Assembly: GCF_013523125.1 (NCBI RefSeq)
Contig: NZ_JAAMQJ010000013.1
Span: 1-64,000, forward strand
Direction of reading: 5' to 3'
DNA: 64,000 nucleotides
Origin: Pseudomonas entomophila
Lineage (GTDB): Bacteria > Pseudomonadota > Gammaproteobacteria > Pseudomonadales > Pseudomonadaceae
Numbering within the stretch: the stretch's first letter is position 1; the number at the start of each line of letters is the position of its first letter. Below are positions 50,701 through 54,597 of the stretch, piece after piece. Under the pieces are notes generated by a model. It was not told the DNA's origin, did not search any database, and worked only from the letters and a program-made list of their open reading frames with translations. Made by a program: the position numbers and the translations under genes.

Positions 50701-50917
50701 GGACCTCACGGTCAGCCTGGCCGACCTGGTCTCGATCACTGACAGCGACGCCGGCACCCTGCTGATCAAGGGCAACGACCAGGACAGCGTGCACTTGTCT
50801 GGCGATTGGAAAGCAGATGGCCTACAGGTTGCTGAAGGTCTGACCTACACTCAATACACGCCACAGGAGGACCCGACTCACCAACTCTGGGTACAGAACG
50901 GCATACACGTGGTTTGA
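29726..50917 (+). CDS. lapF: LapF-like giant repeat adhesin secreted by type I system
   Basis: The protein has 7063 residues. Residues 1-~148 are the BapA/LapF-type prefix domain, ending in a Gly/Ala hinge (GLLGAGGAAAAAGGGG). By hand I count about 73 Ig-like repeats of ~85 residues (about 150-6360), each with a GTGEPGATVTVRD-like core and a QTDAAGNVSP-like end. Two Bap-type C-terminal modules follow (about 6365-6885, each with LVHPNG or LTHPNG and SDTATL). A short RTX-like stretch (GTDGNDTLDG, GGAGDDTL) and an uncleaved C-terminal secretion signal complete it. LapF mediates cell-cell contacts in mature P. putida biofilms. Secretion genes lie directly downstream, as in KT2440. KT2440 LapF is, from memory, shorter (6310 residues, 64 repeats). 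There is no frameshift in 21 kb. Confidence 0.88.
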   Translation: MENIVVADKATSQISNLQGNSFQLSGPGVVQMPVSPSQVASVSRSGQDLTINLRSGERIHIGNFFTPDADGNQSDIVFTGDDGVMWQAQYSTEPFDGFTFNEVESLDELLASNEVISANQTFAFAGLGLLGAGGAAAAAGGGGGGGGGTPTPVTPTAPANLALSADGLSLTGTGIPGATVNVRGPDGTLLGSTVVGADGNFTVPLDTPQNNGQTVVVDQTDPTGATSDPVVITAPDTQAPAAPANLQLSTDGLTLTGTGEPGATVTVRDANGAVLGTAVVAADGTFSIGLSAPQLDGQTLTVDQADAAGNTSADASLTVADVTAPAAPANLAVSADGLSLSGTGEPGATVTVRGANGAVLGTAVVGTDGTFNVPLGTAQTDGQTLNVEQTDAAGNVSPTASAVAPIGADAPPAPTALALSADGLTLTGRGEPGDTVTVRGANGAVLGTAVVAADGTFSVSLGSAQLNGETLSVVQANPEGLVSPTATFVAADVTAPGAPTGLQVGDDGLTLTGTGEPGATVTVRGPDGAVLGTAIVAANGSFTVTLGSAQLEGQTLTATQTDAAGNTSPAAVATAPTGTEAPPAPADLALSADGLTLTGTGQPGNTVTVRAADGSVLGTAVVGADGTFTLTLATAQLDGETLSAVQTNAAGLTSSVTTYTAADVTAPPAPTDVQVANDGLSLSGRGEPGAIVTVRDANGAVPGTAVVAADGTFTVDLDTAQLDGQQLSVEQADAAGNASPVVSAFAPNGPDAPDAPTDLTLSADGLTLSGVGEPGNIVTVRGANGTVLGTAVVAADGTFAVTLATAQLNGEALSAVQTNAAGATSPSAAYTAADVTAPDALDDLQLAADGVTLTGTGEPGATVAVRDASGTVLGSAIVAADGTFSVTLSSAQLNGQTLSVEQTDRAGNTSVASEVIATDVTPPVAPTNVSVANDGLSLSGVGEPGATVTVRDADGVVLGTAVVAADGTFIVELGTAQLEGQALTVEQTDAAGNVSPTTNASAPIGADAPDAPTNLALSADGLTLSGIGQPGATVTIRGADGSVLGTAVVAADGTFAVTLATAQLNGETLTAVQADADGATSPSASYTAADVTAPQAPGALQLAADGVTLTGTGEPGATVNVRDASGTLLGSAIVAADGTFSVTLSSAQLNGQTLSVTQNDGAGNASAAVEVQATDVTAPQAPTTVAVSNDGLSLSGVGEPGATVTVRDATGAVLGTAVVAADGTFTVALGTAQLDGQTLSVEQADAAGNVSPATSASAPIGADAPDAPANLALSADGLTLSGVGQPGATVTVRGADGSVLGTAVVAADGTFAVTLATAQLNGETLTAVQANPAGATSPSASYTAADVTAPQAPSDLALSGDGLTVTGTGEPGASVTVRSANGNVLGTATVAADGTFSVILGSAQVDATTLTVTQADAAGNASPASELVVVDVTAPAAPTALQVTTDGLSLRGLGEPGATVTVRDASGATLGTAVVATDGTFTVSLDTAQLDGQQLVVDQTDAAGNVSPTASAFAPVGADAPEAPTGLALSVDGLTLSGTGEPGDTITVRSADDQVLGRAVVGADGRFSVTLGSAQLNGETLSVVQTNPAGASSPSTALVAADVTAPQAVTGLQLADDGRTLSGTGEPGARVTVRDAAGTVLGVATVAADGTFSVPLGSAQQNGQTLSVVQADAAGNASPATSLSAPDVTTPAAPGALELAADGVTLTGTGEPGATVSVRDAQGTVLGTGLVGADGTFSLTLNRPQLDGQNLTVQQTDTAGNLSPTTPLTVADLTAPAVPTELSVAGDGLSLSGRGEAGATVNVRDADGNLLGSATVAADGTFTVTLDTAQQQGQPLSVEQIDAAGNASPSATAFAPQGADAPDAPTALALSSNGLILSGTGEAGATVTVRDANGVVLGTAQVGADGTFSVTLDTAQLNGETLDVRQATAGGTSPSVALVAADVTAPVALDDLVLSTDGRTVTGTGEAGATVTARAADGRLLGSALVAADGTFSLVLSTPQRDGQALSLSQTDAAGNASPDVVLDAPDVTAPAAPADAVLNAEGRVVSGRGEPGATVTVRAADGSVLGSAVVATNGVFDVTLDVPQRAGQRLTLEQTDAAGNTSAVTSLTAADTTAPLAPSNLQVAADGLSLTGTGEPGARIEVRSADGSLLGSAVVAADGTFNVSLGAAQLAGQVLSVSQTDTAGNLSPTVSATAPTGADAPAAPGGLQLSADGLTLTGTGEAGATVTVRDANGAVLGTAVVGTDGAFSLTLGTAQLDGEVLRVTQTADGQTSASISLTASDVTAPATPTGLALGADGLTLTGTGEPGATVTVRDAEGRSLGSAQVAVDGSFRVTLDSPQLNGQTLAVEQVDRAGNLSAATPLTSADVTAPVAPTDLQVSTDGLTLNGRGEAGATITVRGPDGAALGTAQVAADGTFSVALSAPQRAGQALTVEQADGAGNLSPAATAYAPQAPVDGEVPPAPGNLQVSADGLTLRGTGEAGATVTVRGANGDILGTAVVAANGTFSVPLATLQTGGQSLSVQQADAAGNVSASVQATAPAGAGAPPAPTGLELSDNGLTLTGTGTPGTLVTVRGPTGATLGTAAVAADGSFVVNLGSAQLNGERLTAVLTDAAGNRSPSADLTAPDVTAPAAPTDLAIDTTGLVLTGAGEPGAQITVRDADGNPLGTALVDAQGRFTVELNTPQLAGQTLSVEQADLAGNLSGTGTATAPSSPDAPEAPTGLFLGTNGTTLNGTGQAGATVTVRDAAGNALGTAVVGADGSFTVPLDQAQLDGQTLTVVQEDGAGNVSPSITVQADDVTAPVAATGLQVSADGVTLSGTGEAGATVTVRGLGGVLLGTAVIAADGTFNVPLGTPQTDGQTLSVILTDSAGNVSPRITAQAPEGAQAPAAPAALQLSEDGLTLSGTGAAGTTVSVRGTDGTLLGSGTVGADGRFSVALGSAQLDGETLNVVLTDTGGNASPSAAVVADDSTAPTLPSDLQVTSDGLSLTGTGEVGATVTVRAADGTLLGSAVVAADGTFNVPLGTAQLDGQTLSVTLTDTAGNDSVPGSASAPAGADAPAAPDALQLNLAGTALSGTGVAGATVTVRAADGSVLGTATVAADGTFNVDLALPQLDGEVLSVTQATADGTSPSVPFASSDVTPPAAPTDLVFNDAGDRLTGVAEAGATVQVRGLGNSVLGTAVAAADGSFTLVLSPALNPGQTVSVVATDTAGNASTPAPVTAPGTPTDTVAPDAAANVAINASGNLLTGSGEVGTLVTVTNGAGVLLGTATVGSDGAFAVVLAPAQDIGQPLSVTLTDASGNVSTATSLLAPNLIQPQAPADLAVSTDGAFLTGRATPGLRIFVRSFGGRLLGSAVTAVDGAFVVSLSPGQTDGQAFDVTAVDARGNVAPAETLTAPDTTPPAAVTALVVSPDGASLAGKGQAGATVTVRDPAGTALGTATVDDTGSFLVDLAPPLAEGQAVTVVQVDASGLPSDAAPAEAPSADAPAPATGVAIDAQGTTVTGNGAPGSTVEVRDADGNVIGSAVVDADGTFSVPIATPQTNGQALDVVVLNPAGESLPTAITATDSTPPAPADTLAVNPNGLVLSGQGEAGATVTVRNAAGTVIATGDVGPTGSFSITLPEAQNQGERLEVTLTDASGNASTPAAVDAPNVLNPLLPGGVTLDAGGTQLSGIGQAGSTITLRDADGAVLGSATVGSDGVFTVPLNTAQTNGESLSVIGTSPAGQSSDPVNLVAPDTTIPAPVTDLVVEASGDQLGGTGEPGAQVVVRDDSGAVIGSTTVAADGSFVVSLTAAPAAGQPLQVVQIDPAGNRSEPVLAVAADTTPPAALVDVAISADGSIASGTGEVGARVEVFADGQRVGTGQVGDNGRFQITLTPVQANGQALTLTQTDAAGNVSPNADVTAPDIQAPEAVTDLLLADDGLNLTGAGEPGATVQVRDANGAIIGTGTVEADGRFALTLDTAQLDGQALSVAQVDASDNVSPSAPLQARDITPPEPVQNLAVSSNGATLTGTGEVGARVTVTDANGAALGSATVAADGSFSIALSTAQVSGQTLTVVQTDAADNVSPSAEVDAPVVLLAQPSALLLDATGTVLSGNAAAGATVEVRSADGTLLGRDVVAADGTFDVTLNAAQLNGETLQVVAIDGGRTSLPVDLVAEDTTPPAPVTALQISADGATVSGTGDPGSEVTVTRGGVTLGTATVDDAGVFVVTLAPPAVTGDALSVVASDAAGNDAAAVTLDGPLGTELAPPTNLQLSADGVTLTGSATVGGTVTVLGLGGVMLGTSAAVGADGTFSLTLSPAQTNGQTLNASVTLGDQTSVSTSLVAADTTAPEAPVTTTVAADGSVLSGRGEAGASVRVTDANGTVLGTATVSAAGLFTVTLAPAQANGQALTLTQTDAAGNVSAEATLTAPDIQPPSAPTEVVLNAAGTVVSGRGEAGASVQVRSADGTLLADGVVDASGAFRVTLPAPQLTGAALRVELTDAADNTSAATPLLTPDRTPPAAVTDLSVSSDGSVLVGRGEAGARVEVRDASGTLLGTASVAASGDFSVRLAPAPANGQTVEVVQVDAAGNVSDDALVTAPDISAPAILTNVVINGDGQIVTGKGEPGATVFVRGLDGTELGSALVNANGSFSVTLNPAQINAEPLTINQEDPPGNEGPAIDLTAPDLTPPAAPSELALSVNGLQFSGTAEVGSTVTVSAFDGRVLGRTVVNATGRFQLTLEQAQLDGQVLSVTARDAAGNVSPSTLLTAVDLTPPGIPMDLSVSVDGSTLSGLGEPGALIIVSSASGVPSGSATVTANGTFNIPLIPPVQPGTVLSVAQSDAAGNVSGPVVITAPGELAPDTPSDLALSANGLVVTGTGTPGSSIAVHALDGRLLGVAQVNPDGSFRVNLTTAQLNGEVLTVNASNADGINSGPNQLIAADLTPPAALTDYQLSIDGLTVTGRGETGARVIVSDANGLDLGTAVVGADGRFSVTLDSAQLNGQTLSLTQTDDAGNESAAVSLLAADRQAPLAATDVAIDQTGTLVTGVGEAGSTVTVTNAAGLVLGTGVVRVDGTFAVALTPPQINGQALDVTLTDAAGNVSPITDATAIDTTAPLALSNLAFNATGASITGRGEAGAVVTARNAAGDSLGTVVVGATGAFTLVLTPAQANGEAVTLVQADASGNVSPASNLVAPDITAPLALQNVAINAAGSVVTGAGEVGAQVTVRSATGTLLGSGTVQADGSFAITLNTPQINLQALNVQQADGQGNLSPITALTAPDLTPPAAATNLVVAGNGTALTGSAEAGAQVRISRVGGEVIDTVTVGANGTFSATLTPALVNGEALAVVVIDPAGNLSPTSTLTAPDITAPNPVADLSINPAGTQLAGTGEPGATVNVFLGATRLGTATVDASGNFVVTLSPAQLNGQLLSVVQADAAGNAATAVELAAPDTTPPAVPTNLALASNGLAVTGVGEAGARVQVTAADQTVLGVAQVGTDGRFSVTLSSVQANGQTLTVRQVDAAGNSSPTVALQAPDTTAPVAVADLTLSVNGLVLSGTGEAGATVRVNGTGGVLGTATVGGDGTFSVTLASPQLNGQALSLVQVDAAGNVSPSAALTARDITPPGVPVIETSEVGFLIGTAEAGARVTVTTASGTLVGTAVVEANGSFAVVYTTAQQNGEPLTITVRDAADNVSTPLVITSPDITPPLPVTDLSLNAGFNQLFGRGEAGATVTVRIGNGTALGSAVVGADGPFVVTLSPAASFLQVLNVTQVDASDNPSSVATITVPLVLPPETPTNLVLDTAGTTLTGRATPNVRIDVFGADRTTLLGSTTVAENGAFSVQLSAPQTNGQSLTVTANIALVGPSLPAIVIAADTTPPVALANLSLNGSGTIVTGTGEAGATAIISTAAGVELGRAVIGANGSFSVTLSSAQTNGQVLNAVQVDGGANLSPAVQLTAADTTAPLLATNLALNAAGTRLTGIGEAGTVVRVTSGTTLLGLGTVAADGTFAITLTPPQTNGQSLAVTLTDAAANVSDVATLVAADITAPVAPGNLALVGNGLQLTGTGEAGAIVSVSTAAGLPLGSARVGADGNFSVLLASPQTNGQVLTVRQADAAGNLSPTVTTTAGDTTPPALASNLAVTGNGATLSGSGEVGAQVTVTNAAGQTLGTATVGATGQFSVTLSPPQLDGQLLNVRLTDAAQNVSAPAVITAPDTTPPVAPASATVNASGTLVSGTGIAGDRIVVKNGAAELGTAVVAANGSWSLVLNPPLTNFQALTLTQLDAAGNVSPTLVVNAPDLTPPVAASGLQLSTDGLTLSGSAEVGATVSVRGLGGTVLGTAVAQANGSFSVGLRTAQINGETLTVVVTDGRGNASPAATLVAPDIDADRPVVASDNLATATVTLAPVTSVSNQNETFPTLIGVGFTHTFNFTVAAGTTAKPTLTLTNAGVLDLSTQATYTLQVKDANGVWQTIGATGSGGLLDLQLLSGTGVRISAGTLQAGEYRLNFVSNSVSVITNIDSNLRLDVTSLTQFQGTAGAAVTGNVINDLGTDGTADITGPDNGAVLRVQSGGNYVNAETGTVVQGLYGTLTLDGQGNYSYRATGTASSVGKVDVFNYQLVHPNGLSDTATLYVRIDSPQAVEVWNNANLAAPAVVVDAINDVASTRISLANLETTTTTNLGTVTSIALTGGSGQYGFTVSPNTVSDLTLTLTSTSLASLANSVNLSLSKLNTATGQYVLVKSWNGAALVTLGGGSRGVIIEDQTPGTYRVNVSVGGLAVLTSLNVSLTNVATYTNQFVVGSYTPVTGNLLTDTAGGSADVLGSAFTTLSVLAAANTYVQPGYNGTSIAGTYGTLLVKADGSYAYTLNAGLSSTVIGQTDTFTYRLTHPNGTSDTATLTVGLNQAGAVSARMALASVDSDDTALHALAASDEHALLGTDGNDTLDGSQGGAVTLGGGAGDDTLIISDLNFASVDGGTGTDTLLWAGGDAAIDLGELQDRLSHIEMIDLNDTSAVDLTVSLADLVSITDSDAGTLLIKGNDQDSVHLSGDWKADGLQVAEGLTYTQYTPQEDPTHQLWVQNGIHVV
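30170..48810 (+). repeat. Array of ~73 Ig-like adhesin repeats (mean ~255 bp)
   Basis: Hand counting of repeat starts (DVTAPxAP, DTTPPxxx, GADAPxAP) gives about 73 units. The N-terminal third is highly uniform (DVTAP/GADAP types). The C-terminal two thirds (from about 39,100) is more diverged, with DTTPP, DITPP and DLTPP starts and shorter cores. The gradient suggests recent homogenisation near the N-terminus. Coordinates are approximate at the ends. Confidence 0.85.
32225..34528 (+). repeat. Three tandem 768-bp higher-order repeat units inside lapF
   Basis: Units start at codons for DVTAP at 32225, 32993 and 33761 and end at 34528. Each is exactly 768 bases (256 residues, three Ig-like repeats). 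Units one and two are nearly identical in places: GCCATCGTGGCCGCTGACGG occurs at 32351 and 33119, and TGGCACCTTCGCCGTCACGT at 32881 and 33649. This points to recent unequal exchange. Confidence 0.85.
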
Positions 50918-50942
50918 CACAAGGACGGCGTCGCACGCCTGA

Positions 50943-50958
50943 CCGGGGGCAACCCCGG
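50943..50958 (+). other. Intercistronic hairpin between lapF and its transporter genes
   Basis: CCGGGG pairs with CCCCGG around a GCAA tetraloop, 26 bases after the lapF stop and 53 bases before the TolC-like start. No U tract follows, so it is more likely an mRNA processing or stability element, or a partial attenuator, than a full terminator. Confidence 0.5.
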
Positions 50959-51010
50959 CTTGGCGCGCCGCGTCAGTATTATCAGTAAGGGAATAATGTG
51001 ATCGCAGCCT

Positions 51011-52441
51011 ATGCCGGAAGTAACTGCCGTACCGTGCCTTTTTCTGCTGACGACCCTGGCACTGCTCATCCCTCGCGCCGCCTCGGCGGCCGACGACACG
51101 ATAGACCCTGCGTTGCTCGACCTGAGCCCGCAACGACTTCACCAGGCGCCGGCCAGCCGTGCCGCCGCCCCACCCAGCGTGCCGACCGGCGCCGTCGGCC
51201 CACGCCTGAGTCTTGACCAGGCCATCGGCCAGGCCATTGCCTGGCACCCGGACATCGCCCAGGCGGTGGCCGACCTCTACCAGCAAGGCGAAGGCATCAA
51301 CGTCGCCGAAGCTGGCTACTATCCGCAGATCAGCGGGGGCATCCGTACCGGCATGGACACCGGGTACGGCGGCGACCGCAATACCCAGGCGCTGAACATC
51401 TCGCTCAAGCAGATGCTCTACGACTTCGGCAAGGTGGACAACACCGTCGAGTCGGCCAAGGCCCGTGCCGCCCGCGCCCAGGCGCAGATCCTGCTGGCCA
51501 TCGACCAGACCGGGCGCCAGACCGCCTACGCCTGGATCGAGGTGCAGCGTTATGCCCAGCTGATCGAGATCGCCCGCCAGCAGATCGACGGCGTCGGCAG
51601 TATCGTCGAGCTGGCCCGCCAGCGCAGCGAACTGGGCGCCAGCGCCCGGTCCGACTTCATCCAGGCGCAGTCGCGAGCCGACGGTGCCGTGGCCATGCTG
51701 CAAGACTACAAGGCCCAGTACGCCCGCTGGCAGGCCGCCCTGGGCGCACTGATCGGCCGAACCACGGCCGTGGAGGTGACCGACGACTTCCCGTCGGGGC
51801 CGACCGCAGCCTGCGAGCGACCGCCGTCCGACACCAACCTGCTGCCTGCCGTGCTGGTGGCCCAGGCGCAACGCAGCGAAGCCCAGGCGGACCTGGCCCG
51901 GGCACGGGCCGAGGCCTACCCGACGCTGTCGCTGGAGCCGAGCGTGAACCACTACCTGGACAGCAGCTACAACGACAACAACCCCGCCGTGGACCGCACC
52001 CAGGCCGGGATCTACCTAAGCCTGGAAGTACCGATCTACCAGGGCGGTGCGATCAGCGCCCGCAGTCGCGCGGCCGGCCATGCCCTGACCGCTGCCGACG
52101 CCGCCCAGGACACCGCCGTGCTGCAGGCCAGCCAGGGCCTGGCCGAGGCCCGCGTGCAGACCTCCAGCCTGGCCTACCGGCAGGCCGCCTTGCGCCAGCG
52201 CCAGGAGGGCATTCGCCAGGCGCGGGTGCTGTACGGCCAGCAGTACCTGGACCTGGGCACCCGCCCGCTGCTCGACCTGCTCAACGCCGAGCAGGAGATC
52301 CACCAGTCCCGATTCGAACTGGCCGGCACCCAGGCCGATCTGCGTCGCCTGCAGATCGATTGCCTGTACAACAGCGGTGGCTTTCGCCGCGCCTTCGGCC
52401 TTGAAGACCGCCTGGTACAGGGCGTGAGGATTCTGCCATGA
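51011..52441 (+). CDS. TolC-family outer-membrane protein of the adhesin type I secretion system
   Basis: The 476 residues start with a signal peptide (FLLTTLALLIPRAASA, cleavage after about residue 26). Two TolC-type halves follow: LSLDQAIGQAIAWHPDIAQA opens the first, and AEAQADLARARAEAYPTLSL-like helices with LEVPIYQGG open the second. It would form the outer-membrane exit duct. The gene follows lapF by 93 bases across a hairpin and overlaps the ABC gene by four bases (ATGA), as expected for a dedicated LapF-type exporter. Confidence 0.92.
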   Translation: MPEVTAVPCLFLLTTLALLIPRAASAADDTIDPALLDLSPQRLHQAPASRAAAPPSVPTGAVGPRLSLDQAIGQAIAWHPDIAQAVADLYQQGEGINVAEAGYYPQISGGIRTGMDTGYGGDRNTQALNISLKQMLYDFGKVDNTVESAKARAARAQAQILLAIDQTGRQTAYAWIEVQRYAQLIEIARQQIDGVGSIVELARQRSELGASARSDFIQAQSRADGAVAMLQDYKAQYARWQAALGALIGRTTAVEVTDDFPSGPTAACERPPSDTNLLPAVLVAQAQRSEAQADLARARAEAYPTLSLEPSVNHYLDSSYNDNNPAVDRTQAGIYLSLEVPIYQGGAISARSRAAGHALTAADAAQDTAVLQASQGLAEARVQTSSLAYRQAALRQRQEGIRQARVLYGQQYLDLGTRPLLDLLNAEQEIHQSRFELAGTQADLRRLQIDCLYNSGGFRRAFGLEDRLVQGVRILP

Positions 52442-54597
52442 ACGACGCTGTGATCATCGCCCCACCATCGGCCGGCCAGGCCACCGAACCGCCTGACGTG
52501 CAGCCCTGGATGCAGGCCATCCTGCTGGTGGCGCAGCATTACCGGCTGGACGTCTCCGAAGAAAGCGTGCGCATCGCCGGGCAGCGCACCGACCGTGTCC
52601 TGGAAGACGTGCTGCGGCAGATGGCCCGCCAGGCCGGCCTGACGGTCAAGTTCAGCGGGCGCCAGCGCCAGCCGCTGGGCCAATGGCGCACCCCGCTGGT
52701 GGTCGAGCTGGACGACGGCCAGGTCGGCGTGGTGCAGAGCGTCAGCGGCGACGAGCTGGGCATCGCCTTGAGCGGCGACCAGGGCCTGCAGCAGCGCATG
52801 CCCCTGGCCGATCTCGACCAGCGCGTGCGCCGCACGGTGATCCTGCGCCCGGCCCGGCCGCTGTCGGACGTGCGCACCGACGACTACGTGCAGCCGTTCG
52901 ACGAGCACTGGTTCCGGCGCATCGTGCTGCGCGACCTACGGCCCTACGGCAATGTGATGGTCGCCTCGCTGGTGGCCAACCTGCTGGGGATGGCCGGCGT
53001 GCTGTTCTCGATGCAGGTCTACGACCGCGTGGTGCCGGCCGAGTCGCTGCCGACGCTGTACGTGCTGTTCGGCGGCGTGCTGCTGGCGGTGCTGTTCGAC
53101 TTCACCTTGCGCATCATGCGCCTGCGCATCACCGACCTGCTGGGCAAGCGCGCCGACCTGCGCATCTCCGACCTGGTCTATGGCCACGCCTTGCGCCTGC
53201 GCAATTCGGTCAGGCCCAAGTCCACCGGTACCTTCATCTCGCAGCTGCGCGAACTCGAACAGGTCCGCGACCTGATCACCTCGAGCACCGCCACGGCCCT
53301 GGCCGACCTGCCGTTCTTCTTCCTGTTCCTGTTCATTTTCTACCTGATCGGCGGGCCGCTGGTGGCCATTCCGGTGGTGGCGCTGGTGGTGATGCTGCTG
53401 CCGGGGCTGCTCTACCAGCGCAAGCTGGCGCGCCTGGCCAACGCCAACATGCGCGAATCGGCGCTGCGCAATGCCATGCTGGTGGAGAGCGTGCAAGGCA
53501 TGGACGACATCAAGGCGCTGCAGGCCGAGCAGCGCTTCCAGGAACAGTGGAACCACTACAACGCCGCCACCGCCGACACCGCGCTGCAACTGCGCGGCCT
53601 GACCAATGGCCTGGTGACCTGGACCCAGACGGTGCAGAGCGCGGTGTTCGCCGTGGTCATCCTGTTCGGCGCGCCGATGGTAATCGCCGGCGACCTGACC
53701 ACCGGCAGCCTGGTGGCGGCCTCGATGCTGGCCTCGCGCATGATGGCGCCGATGGCCCAGCTCAACCACGTGCTGACCCGCTGGCAGCAGGCCAAGGTGG
53801 CGCTCAAAGGTCTGAACAACCTGATGGAGCAGCCGGTCGATCACCCGGACGGCAGCAAGCGCGTGCACCTGACGGCCATTCAGGGGGACTTCCACCTCAA
53901 GCAGGCGGCGTTCCGCTACGCCGCCGATGGCCCGGCGGTGCTGGAAGTCGCCGACCTGCGCATTCGCCCCGGCGAGCACATCGCCGTGCTCGGGCGCAAC
54001 GGCGCGGGCAAGTCGACCCTGTTGCAGGCCCTGGCCGGTGCCATGGACATCGCCACCGGCGAGGTCACCCTCGATGGCATCGCCCTGGCCCACCTGGACC
54101 CGGCCGACCTGCGCCGTGACGTCGGCCTGCTGCACCAGCAGGCGCGGCTGTTCCACGGCACCCTGCGCGATAACCTGGTGCTGGGTGCCGGTCGGGCCAG
54201 CGACCAGGAGATGCTTGCGGCGCTGGCGATCACCGGCGCGCTGGACTTCGTTCGGCGCCTGCCCAAGGGCCTGGATCACCTGGTGCTCGAAGGCGGCCTG
54301 GGCCTGTCCGGCGGCCAGCGCCAGAGCCTGCTGCTGTCGCGCCTGCTGCTGCGCCAGCCCCATGTGCTGCTGCTCGACGAGCCGACCGCATCGCTCGACG
54401 ACGTCACCGAACGCCGCCTGCTGGACGAACTCAAGCGCTGGTGCGACGGGCGCACGCTGGTGGTGGCCACGCACCGCCTCAGCGTGCTGCAGAAGGTCGA
54501 CCGGATCATCGTGGTCGACAACGGCCGGATCGTCATCGACGCGCCCAGGGACGTCGCCCTGGCGCGCCTGAAAAACCCTGAAGGAGCCCAGGCATGA
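52438..54597 (+). CDS. Type I secretion ABC transporter (LapB-like) with inactive C39-like domain
   Basis: The protein has 719 residues. The N-terminal ~150 form a C39 peptidase-like domain without the catalytic Cys, typical of adhesin exporters that do not cleave a leader. Membrane helices lie at about 175-430 (VMVASLVANLLGMAGVLFSM, LPFFFLFLFIFYLIGGPLVA). The nucleotide-binding domain has Walker A GRNGAGKST (about 519), signature LSGGQRQ (about 623) and Walker B VLLLDEPTASLDD (about 642). It powers export of the unfolded adhesin. It overlaps both neighbours by four bases. Confidence 0.94.
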   Translation: MNDAVIIAPPSAGQATEPPDVQPWMQAILLVAQHYRLDVSEESVRIAGQRTDRVLEDVLRQMARQAGLTVKFSGRQRQPLGQWRTPLVVELDDGQVGVVQSVSGDELGIALSGDQGLQQRMPLADLDQRVRRTVILRPARPLSDVRTDDYVQPFDEHWFRRIVLRDLRPYGNVMVASLVANLLGMAGVLFSMQVYDRVVPAESLPTLYVLFGGVLLAVLFDFTLRIMRLRITDLLGKRADLRISDLVYGHALRLRNSVRPKSTGTFISQLRELEQVRDLITSSTATALADLPFFFLFLFIFYLIGGPLVAIPVVALVVMLLPGLLYQRKLARLANANMRESALRNAMLVESVQGMDDIKALQAEQRFQEQWNHYNAATADTALQLRGLTNGLVTWTQTVQSAVFAVVILFGAPMVIAGDLTTGSLVAASMLASRMMAPMAQLNHVLTRWQQAKVALKGLNNLMEQPVDHPDGSKRVHLTAIQGDFHLKQAAFRYAADGPAVLEVADLRIRPGEHIAVLGRNGAGKSTLLQALAGAMDIATGEVTLDGIALAHLDPADLRRDVGLLHQQARLFHGTLRDNLVLGAGRASDQEMLAALAITGALDFVRRLPKGLDHLVLEGGLGLSGGQRQSLLLSRLLLRQPHVLLLDEPTASLDDVTERRLLDELKRWCDGRTLVVATHRLSVLQKVDRIIVVDNGRIVIDAPRDVALARLKNPEGAQA

